Origin: Acidobacteriota bacterium
GTDB lineage: Bacteria > Acidobacteriota > UBA6911 > RPQK01 > JADFOI01
Direction of reading: 5' to 3'
DNA: 6,360 nt
Assembly: GCA_029942065.1 (NCBI GenBank)
Contig: JAPYTY010000126.1
Coordinates: 1 to 6,360 of the forward strand
In this document: positions 1 through 4,329 of the stretch, piece by piece
How the letters are laid out: the number at the start of each line of letters is the position of its first letter
How positions within the stretch are numbered: the first letter of the stretch is position 1
Program-made: the position numbers and the translations under genes
The notes under the pieces: model-generated
What the model was told of the DNA's origin: nothing
The model's database searches: none
The model's input: the letters and a program-made list of their open reading frames with translations, nothing else

Positions 1-1
1 T

Positions 2-328
2 CACCTGGACGTTCAGATCCACTACTTTGGCATCAAGGAAGGGGTCCCCAACTGCGCCGTTCGGGAACTGCTCGCCTCCCAGGGTTACCGGGCCTTTCTG
101 ACCCAATGCCCGACCTACCGAAGACCCAGCCTCGACTGGGTGGGAAGAATTCAAGTGGATGACAGCGACTTCAATATCTTCTTGACCAAAATTTCCGGCA
201 CCTACCTCTTTTTCAAGGACAAAAAGAGCTGGAAATACATTCGGAAATTCAAGCTGGACAGGTTGGGCCACCGGGTCTCGGAAACCTCCGGTCAACTGCG
301 GGGACGAGAGCACCCGACTTCCAGTTGA
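2..328 (+). CDS. Polysaccharide deacetylase family protein, C-terminal fragment (5' end outside window)
   Basis: The frame is open from the window edge to a TGA at 326-328 and gives 108 residues with no start codon that looks genuine, so the gene begins upstream. The visible part reads VQIHYFGIKEG, then AVRELLASQGYRAFLTQCP, and ends with ISGTYLFFKDKKSWKYIRKF. This resembles the end of NodB-like (carbohydrate esterase 4) deacetylases, where a helix of the type 'ARELLxxxGYRAAFT' is followed by a short strand and a basic tail. The family removes acetyl groups from envelope or exported polysaccharides. The catalytic Asp-His-His motif would lie in the missing N-terminal part, so activity cannot be judged. 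The last 20 or so residues are polar and look like a variable tail. The next gene starts 136 bp downstream on the same strand. The family call comes from pattern memory. Confidence 0.6.
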   Translation, partial: HLDVQIHYFGIKEGVPNCAVRELLASQGYRAFLTQCPTYRRPSLDWVGRIQVDDSDFNIFLTKISGTYLFFKDKKSWKYIRKFKLDRLGHRVSETSGQLRGREHPTSS

Positions 329-341
329 GCGACATTTCCGC

Positions 342-370
342 TTGCCAGCCACCGTGAAGAAAACTAAGAT
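342..370 (+). promoter_or_regulatory. Candidate sigma-70 promoter for the amidohydrolase gene
   Basis: TTGCCA at 342-347 (5 of 6 to consensus) is followed by a 17-bp spacer and TAAGAT at 365-370 (4 of 6). Transcription would begin near 377 and leave a leader of about 88 bases before the ATG at 465. The site lies just after the deacetylase stop at 328. It is a pattern match only. If real, it rules out translation from the TTG at 342. Confidence 0.3.
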
Positions 371-454
371 GGCAAACAAGAAGGAAAACACTGCCGATTG
401 GATCCTGGTGAACGGAACCCTCTTTGAAACCCAGGAACATCCGGAAAATAACCT

Positions 455-461
455 GGAGGAG
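455..461 (+). promoter_or_regulatory. Ribosome binding site that fixes the amidohydrolase start
   Basis: GGAGGAG ends three bases before ATG 465. The GGAGG core at 455-459 sits five bases from the start codon. No comparable site precedes the in-frame ATG at 369 or TTG at 342. The residues that follow ATG 465 form a textbook signal peptide, so this site and the protein agree on the start. Confidence 0.75.
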
Positions 462-464
462 ACT

Positions 465-2393
465 ATGAAAAAGCATCCGCAATTCGTGATTAACTTTGTT
501 TCCTGTATGGCCGTGCTCCTGCTGTTCGGGACCGGTGCCCTGTGGGCTCAACTGCATCCGGACGTGGGCAAGTGGGGTTATGCCGACACCATCTTTGTAA
601 ACGGCAAGGTGGTGAGCATGGACGACGATTCCACCTCGGTCAGTCCAGGAACAATCTACCAGGCACTTGCCGTGAAGGGCGACAAGATCATGAAGCTGGG
701 ATCCAGTCAGGAGATCCGGGCAGTGGCGGGACCCGATACCCGAGTGCTGGATCTTAAAGGAAGAACCCTGATCCCCGGCATCATCGAACCTCATAGCCAT
801 ATGTACGGCCGTGCCGTGCAGCTTCTGGATCGGTTAGGCTTCAAGTATCCTCCAGAAGGGGTCTATATGACTGAGGCCACCGCCGACCCCAACGACCTGG
901 AGAAAACCCAGGCCATCATGCGTGATGCCATCAAAGATGCCGTGACCAAGGTCGATCCGGGTGACTGGATCGTTTTGAATCTGCGGCGTCATCCTGATGA
1001 ACCCACTCTGCAGCTCCAGCTGTGGGGAGACACCCGGCGTTTGACCAACCGAAGGACCCTGGATCAATGGGCACCCGAGAACCCCGTCCTGATGCAGCCC
1101 GGGCACAGAGGGAATATCAATTCCAAGGCGTTGGAGATCCTCAATGACTTTCTTCCCGGATACTCCGAATCCATTCACGAGACCATGCATGGCGACGTGA
1201 TCGGCGAGGACATCGCCGAAATCGGATGGGTGGGAAGCCAGGAAATGTCCGTCATCACCTGGCAGCTTTTTCTGGAAAAGCTGCCCCTCACGACCCTGGC
1301 CGAGGCCATCAGGATTATCTCGGAAGAAGCCACCACCACAGGGATCACCACTTTCTCCAGTCGCATTCAGTTTCCCAAGATCATGAGCGGATACGCCACC
1401 CTGGCCGGACTGGACAAGATGCCGATCCGTTTTTCGGCTCACTATGAAATCCATCGTCTACCCACCGATCCCCAGCAAACCCGTCAGATCTACCGCCGTA
1501 CGGGAGTGCTGCAGGGAATAGGAAACGACTATCTGTGGATTGATGGTGTGGCCTCGGAACGCTGGGATTCCCGCTATCCGGAATCGTGCACCGGTCCCGA
1601 TACGGTGGCCCCAGCCCACATCAAGGCCCGGGAAGTCTGCCCCCAACCGGGAGAACTACCCTGGGATACGCTGGAAAACGCAGCCAAGTCGGGATGGCGC
1701 CTGGCGGGAATTCACATGTGCGGCAGCCAAAGTACCCGCGCCTTCTTTCAAATGATTGATCGCGCTCGGGAAGTCAACGGCTGGACCCTGCAAGACGTGC
1801 GCGACCTGCGAGTGACGGGCGAGCACTGCAATCTGATCGGCAAGCAGCCCGATATCATCAAACTGCTGACCGACTACGGGATGATCCTCAGCTGTGGGCC
1901 GGATCTCGTCAGTGAATCACCGGCCTGGATTCGCGATTACGGCGACGGTATCCAGGAATTCATCCTGCCTTTCAAGACCTGGATCGAAGCGGGCGTCAAG
2001 CTGGTCGGACAACACTACGGTTCCAGCCCTCCTTTCAACAAGCTGTGGCAGGCCGTGACTCGCCAGTTTGACGGAGTGGTCTGGCAGCCGGATGAGCGAA
2101 TTGACCGGGTCCACGCCTTGAAAATGTGGACATCCTGGGCATCGGAATATGTGCTCAAGGAAGACCAGATCGGTTCCCTGGAAGAGGGCAAATTCGCCGA
2201 TCTGGTGGTTCTGGATCGGGACTTTTTTACCGTTCCGGTCGACGACATCCTGAAGGTCCGTACGCCCCTGACCATGGTCGGAGGCAAGATCCAGCAGGTA
2301 CAGGAGTCCCTGGCCAACGACCTTGGCATACCATCGGTCGGTCCGGTCTACGACTTCGACGATGACGAAATAGCCGCCCGATACCTGCAGTAG
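465..2393 (+). CDS. Exported amidohydrolase, Amidohydro_3 (YtcJ-like) family
   Basis: This 642-residue protein begins with a Sec signal peptide: MKKH, a hydrophobic run at about residues 8-27, and a signal peptidase I site ALWA|Q after residue 28. The mature enzyme should therefore be periplasmic or secreted. Features in order are the N-terminal strand DTIFVNGKVVSMD (about 41-53), the entry to the metal-dependent barrel LIPGIIEPHSHMYG with the HxH pair H110/H112, IDGVASERWDSR (359-370), GIHMCG with H417, GEHC with H454, and the C-terminal composite strand GSLEEGKFADLVVLD (570-584) then TMVGGKI. This is the order of the Amidohydro_3 family, which hydrolyses amide or related C-N bonds; the substrate is unknown. 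The usual metal-binding Asp near 'GSDxP' is absent, and GQHYGSSPP (515-523) stands there. The reading frame also extends upstream to 342, but the ribosome binding site and signal peptide favour 465. The family is confident; the exact reaction is not. Confidence 0.9.
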   Translation: MKKHPQFVINFVSCMAVLLLFGTGALWAQLHPDVGKWGYADTIFVNGKVVSMDDDSTSVSPGTIYQALAVKGDKIMKLGSSQEIRAVAGPDTRVLDLKGRTLIPGIIEPHSHMYGRAVQLLDRLGFKYPPEGVYMTEATADPNDLEKTQAIMRDAIKDAVTKVDPGDWIVLNLRRHPDEPTLQLQLWGDTRRLTNRRTLDQWAPENPVLMQPGHRGNINSKALEILNDFLPGYSESIHETMHGDVIGEDIAEIGWVGSQEMSVITWQLFLEKLPLTTLAEAIRIISEEATTTGITTFSSRIQFPKIMSGYATLAGLDKMPIRFSAHYEIHRLPTDPQQTRQIYRRTGVLQGIGNDYLWIDGVASERWDSRYPESCTGPDTVAPAHIKAREVCPQPGELPWDTLENAAKSGWRLAGIHMCGSQSTRAFFQMIDRAREVNGWTLQDVRDLRVTGEHCNLIGKQPDIIKLLTDYGMILSCGPDLVSESPAWIRDYGDGIQEFILPFKTWIEAGVKLVGQHYGSSPPFNKLWQAVTRQFDGVVWQPDERIDRVHALKMWTSWASEYVLKEDQIGSLEEGKFADLVVLDRDFFTVPVDDILKVRTPLTMVGGKIQQVQESLANDLGIPSVGPVYDFDDDEIAARYLQ

Positions 2394-2401
2394 GGGGGGC
2401 C

Positions 2402-2431
2402 GGAATGCGCTGGTCCGAACCAGCGCGTTCC
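2402..2431. repeat. 13-bp hairpin immediately after the amidohydrolase stop
   Basis: Arms 2402-2414 and 2419-2431 pair over 13 positions (12 Watson-Crick pairs plus one T-G) around the four-base loop CCGA. The hairpin begins nine bases after the stop codon, so it could protect the mRNA 3' end or help stop transcription. There is no T-run after it, so it is not called an intrinsic terminator. Confidence 0.6.
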
Positions 2432-2480
2432 TGGTTGGCACGGCCTTGCAGCCTGTTGTAGGGGCGCACGGCCGGGTGCT

Positions 2481-2523
2481 GTGGTGTTGTAGTGCTGTCG
2501 TCCGGAATCGCCGCACTGAGGTG
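2481..2523 (-). repeat. Dispersed repeat family, copy A (reverse orientation)
   Basis: The reverse complement of this 43-base stretch matches copy B at 2831-2872 at about 37 of 43 positions with one gap. Shared blocks are CCTCAGTGCG, CGATTCCGGAC and GCACTAC. A and B therefore form imperfect inverted ends around about 307 bases. No gene for moving it lies between them and no target duplication was recognised. Confidence 0.6.
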
Positions 2524-2572
2524 TGCATTTTCAGGACATCGTTTACACCTGAAATTCTAATTTCACTTCTCG

Positions 2573-2590
2573 GGAGCCCTGAAGGGGCGG
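2573..2590 (+). repeat. Diverged copy of the GGAGCCCTG 18-bp motif
   Basis: This 18-mer matches the left arm of the palindrome at 2644-2661 at 15 of 18 positions without gaps. Both begin GGAGCCCTG and contain GGGCG. Together with the right arm at 2690-2707, the motif occurs three times within 135 bases. Confidence 0.55.
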
Positions 2591-2600
2591 CATAGAATAG

Positions 2601-2627
2601 CCTGGGGCGTGAGCCCCAGGTTTTGTT
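2601..2627 (+). terminator. Possible intrinsic terminator, also a repeat component
   Basis: CCTGGGGC (2601-2608) pairs perfectly with GCCCCAGG (2613-2620) around the loop GTGA and is followed by TTTTGTT. The form fits a Rho-independent terminator reading rightward. Its position, over 200 bases after the amidohydrolase stop and inside a repeat cluster, means it may simply be part of a palindromic element. Confidence 0.4.
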
Positions 2628-2643
2628 CAAATTAGAATTAGAA

Positions 2644-2707
2644 GGAGCCCTGTAAGGGCGATGTCAGGACCATAGACGGTCTCTCTAAATCGCCCTTACA
2701 GGGCTCC
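2644..2707. repeat. Perfect 19-bp inverted repeat with inner stem
   Basis: Arms 2644-2662 and 2689-2707 are exact reverse complements (GGAGCCCTGTAAGGGCGAT). The 26-base loop holds a second small stem, GACC (2668-2671) with GGTC (2678-2681). A symmetric long arm with a structured loop is the form of REP-like or bidirectional hairpin elements. The arms are perfect while the nearby copy at 2573-2590 has diverged, which suggests recent arrival or selection for pairing. Confidence 0.7.
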
Positions 2708-2810
2708 CTTGTTTACCGAATTTCCAGTCCTGGGGCTCCTCCCACATTCTAAGAAGACACTTACCTGCTGCCTTCAAAAGGACATAGAGTGAACCTGGTC
2801 CGACTTGTGG

Positions 2811-2857
2811 GTGGTCCGGAATGTGGGAGGCGCCTCAGTGCGCCGATTCCGGACCAC
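2811..2857. repeat. 12-bp palindrome with nested GC stem
   Basis: GTGGTCCGGAAT (2811-2822) and ATTCCGGACCAC (2846-2857) are exact reverse complements. Inside, GGCGC (2829-2833) pairs with GCGCC (2840-2844) around CTCAGT. The right half overlaps repeat copy B. A smaller hairpin, GTCCGC-AAA-GCGGAC, follows at 2880-2894. Confidence 0.65.
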
Positions 2858-2872
2858 TGCACTACCCACCAC
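2831..2872 (+). repeat. Dispersed repeat family, copy B
   Basis: This 42-base copy runs from CGCCTCAGTGCG through CGATTCCGGAC to GCACTACCCACCAC. It is inverted relative to copy A and direct relative to copy C. It overlaps the right half of the palindrome at 2811-2857, so the repeat unit may originally have been a longer hairpin. Confidence 0.6.
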
Positions 2873-2920
2873 TGCCCTGGTCCGCAAAGCGGACTGCACT
2901 TCTATTCAAAACAGGAGATA

Positions 2921-2957
2921 CCTCAATGTGCCGAATCCGGAAGGCCGCTACAACGAC
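2921..2957 (+). repeat. Dispersed repeat family, copy C (diverged)
   Basis: CCTCAATGTGCCGAATCCGG followed by GGCCGCTACAACGAC aligns with copies A and B with scattered substitutions and a short gap. It keeps the CCTCA start, the TCCGGA core and the CTACAAC end seen in copy A. It lies 48 bases after copy B in the same orientation. Confidence 0.5.
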
Positions 2958-3052
2958 TTTTTTTTCAGCCCGAAATCCTTCCTAAGAAACGTGATGGTAG
3001 GGTGGTTCCCTGGGTTAACCCGGTGCTGTGGCAAACACCTTCTTCCCACACA

Positions 3053-3090
3053 GACTCCATTTGACCTGGAGTCGGGTCCTTCATTACCAT
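3053..3090 (+). promoter_or_regulatory. Candidate promoter and operator upstream of the decarboxylase-like gene
   Basis: TTGACC at 3061-3066 (5 of 6 to the -35 consensus), an 18-bp spacer and TACCAT at 3085-3090 (4 of 6) would start transcription near 3097, about 27 bases before the start codon. The -35 hexamer lies in the centre of an inverted repeat, GACTCCA (3053-3059) and TGGAGTC (3067-3073). A protein bound there would block the -35, as a repressor does. No regulator gene is adjacent. The promoter is a pattern match only. Confidence 0.35.
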
Positions 3091-3123
3091 TCTGAACGGA
3101 AGCCTGAGGGATAAGGAGCAAGC

Positions 3124-4113
3124 ATGAGTGGTATCACGGTGACGCTGGCCTGTGGAGACTATGACCGGGTGGCACCCCTGAAAGATGGCCGGGTCAAACC
3201 GGAAGGGGTGAACCTGAACTTCATTGCCCTGGGACCTGAGGAGATCTTCTTTCGGATGGCCAGACATCAGGAATTTGACGCTTCCGAGATGTCTCTGGCG
3301 TCCTACATCAACACGCGCGCTCAGGGCCGAGATGATCTGATCGCCATTCCCGTATTTCCCTCTCGCATGTTTCGCCACTCGGCCATTTTTGTTCACGCCG
3401 ACGCTGGGATTGAGAAGCCGGAGGATCTCAAGGGGCGCCGAATCGGTGTGGGTGAATATCAGATGACGGCCATCGTCTGGGTCAAGGGCATCCTGTCGGA
3501 CGATCATGGGGTTGCCGCCAGTGACATCCACTGGTTTACCGGAGGGCAGGAACAGCCCGGCCGTGAAGAAAGAGTCCCTCTGAAGCTACCTCCCGAAATA
3601 TACCTTGAGCCCATCCCCAGGGACAAGACACTCAGTTCCATGCTGGAGACCGGGGAACTGGATGCCGTCATCGCCGCCCGGGTCCCTTCTCCGGTTTTGC
3701 GTGGCTCCGACCAGGTGAAGCGTCTTTTCGAGAACCCCATGGAGGTGGAAAAGGACTACTTCAAGCGAACCAGGACCTTTCCCATCATGCATACCGTCGC
3801 CATCCGAAAAGAGCTGTCGGAAACCCATCCCTGGTTGGCCGTCAGTCTCTACAAGGCATTCGATCAGGCCCAGAAACTCTCCCGCGAAGGAATTCACGCG
3901 CCGGCCGTTTTGTTCCAGCTGGCCTGGCTCCAGATGTACTGGGAGAAAGAGGAAGCCCTGCTGGGAGAGAATCCATGGGAAGCTGGAGCGGAGCGTAATC
4001 GAGAAACAGTCGAGACCCTGTGTCGCTATCTGGTGGAACAAGGGATCATCCGCAAGGCTCCGCCTTTTGAAAGCCTGTTTGCCCCAAGTACCCTCCAGCT
4101 GGCCAAGATTTAG
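3124..4113 (+). CDS. 4,5-dihydroxyphthalate decarboxylase-family protein (periplasmic-binding-protein fold)
   Basis: This 329-residue protein starts at ATG 3124, five bases after AAGGAG (3113-3118). It opens with LACGDYDRVAPLKDGRVKPEG and continues with EEIFFRMARHQEFDASEMSL (about 39-58), AIPVFPSRMFRHSAIFV (74-90), DLKGRRIGVGEYQMTA (101-116), IHWFTGGQEQPGR (135-147), ELDAVIAAR (178-186), FPIMHTVAIRKE (219-230) and HPWLAVSLYKAF (235-246). This pattern fits the family named after 4,5-dihydroxyphthalate decarboxylase, which makes protocatechuate in phthalate breakdown. Many relatives are annotated as ABC transporter substrate-binding proteins because the fold is shared. There is no signal peptide or lipobox, and no permease or ATPase gene is nearby, which favours a cytoplasmic enzyme. 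No other phthalate gene is visible, so the true substrate is open. Confidence 0.8.
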   Translation: MSGITVTLACGDYDRVAPLKDGRVKPEGVNLNFIALGPEEIFFRMARHQEFDASEMSLASYINTRAQGRDDLIAIPVFPSRMFRHSAIFVHADAGIEKPEDLKGRRIGVGEYQMTAIVWVKGILSDDHGVAASDIHWFTGGQEQPGREERVPLKLPPEIYLEPIPRDKTLSSMLETGELDAVIAARVPSPVLRGSDQVKRLFENPMEVEKDYFKRTRTFPIMHTVAIRKELSETHPWLAVSLYKAFDQAQKLSREGIHAPAVLFQLAWLQMYWEKEEALLGENPWEAGAERNRETVETLCRYLVEQGIIRKAPPFESLFAPSTLQLAKI

Positions 4114-4132
4114 CCCGGATGATGCATGACTT

Positions 4133-4144
4133 GTTGTAGCGGCC
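4133..4144 (-). repeat. Short fragment matching repeat copy C
   Basis: GTTGTAGCGGCC here is the exact reverse complement of 2943-2954 at the end of copy C. Only 12 bases match, and they are followed by the palindrome context AGCGGCCGCT (4138-4147). It may be a remnant fourth copy after the decarboxylase-like gene, or chance. Confidence 0.3.
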
Positions 4145-4154
4145 GCTTATTAGC

Positions 4155-4218
4155 CCGACTCTCTCACACCCGATCTACTGCATCGGCGCAATGATCCGCC
4201 CTGGTGTGAGAAAGTCGG
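4155..4218. terminator. Long imperfect hairpin between convergent genes
   Basis: Arms 4155-4170 and 4203-4218 pair at 15 of 16 positions, including CTCACACC with GGTGTGAG. The 32-base loop can form small inner stems (CGAT/ATCG and GGCG/CGCC). The hairpin lies between the convergent genes ending at 4113 and 4330, where a two-way transcription stop would be expected. Neither side has a clear T-run, so termination is inferred mainly from position. Confidence 0.4.
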
Positions 4219-4264
4219 CCTTGAGCGGCTTCCGGCATCGGCACCTGACTTCGTTCTTTCTTTC

Positions 4265-4299
4265 GTGAAACGTGGAACATGGAACCTGGAACGTGAAAC
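4265..4299. repeat. Tandem 7-bp repeat, five units
   Basis: The units are GTGAAAC, GTGGAAC, ATGGAAC, CTGGAAC and GTGAAAC, with no gaps. The consensus is NTGRAAC, varying only at positions 1 and 4. It is preceded by a short TTTC-rich stretch. It lies in the 3' untranslated side of the symporter gene, 31 bases from its stop codon, and is non-coding. Confidence 0.75.
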
Positions 4300-4329
4300 G
4301 CGCGGGTCGAAGACCAGCGCCCGAGACCC

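Larger units (their letters stand above)
2553..2639. repeat. Nested inverted repeat with AT-rich ends
   Basis: AATTCTAATTT at 2553-2563 is the exact reverse complement of AAATTAGAATT at 2629-2639. The enclosed 65 bases hold an 18-bp motif (2573-2590) and the hairpin at 2601-2620. Small AT-rich inverted ends around a G+C-rich core suggest a small palindromic insertion or a foldable structure. Confidence 0.45.
2394..3123. other. Palindrome-rich intergenic island without credible genes
   Basis: These 730 bases between two same-strand genes hold no reading frame with a convincing start and family-like protein. They contain a 13-bp hairpin just after the amidohydrolase stop, three copies of a 37-43 bp repeat, an 18-bp motif present three times (twice as a perfect 19-bp inverted pair), an 8-bp hairpin followed by Ts, and a 12-bp palindrome with a nested stem. 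A T8 run lies at 2958-2965. No transposase is seen. The island looks like repeated landings of small non-coding palindromic elements (REP- or MITE-like), which is an inference from its structure. Confidence 0.65.

Noticed and set aside
249..800. 183-codon reverse-strand reading frame over the start of the amidohydrolase
   Set aside because: It is antisense to the signal peptide and catalytic HxH region of a well-supported gene, and its protein has no recognisable domain.
1917..2630. 237-codon reverse-strand frame across the amidohydrolase end and the repeat island
   Set aside because: Half is antisense to the amidohydrolase and the rest translates the repeats. Arg- and Thr-rich repeated text such as RRFRTTAL comes from repeat copy A.
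2481..2957. CRISPR array
   Set aside because: The copies are in both orientations, differ in sequence and are unevenly spaced, and no cas gene is present.
2958..2965. Run of eight Ts as a terminator
   Set aside because: No stable stem lies directly before it on the forward strand.
2926..2985. 19-codon frame preceded by AGGAG at 2913-2917
   Set aside because: The ribosome-site spacing is good, but the frame lies inside repeat copy C and the product has no recognisable features.
3012..3021. Perfect 10-bp palindrome GGGTTAACCC as an operator
   Set aside because: It lies about 85 bases before the likely transcription start with no second half-site or neighbouring regulator; a palindrome of this length is weak evidence alone.
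2789..3095. Two overlapping forward frames of about 91 and 96 codons in the repeat island
   Set aside because: They translate repeat copies B and C in different frames, lack ribosome binding sites and show no protein-like composition.
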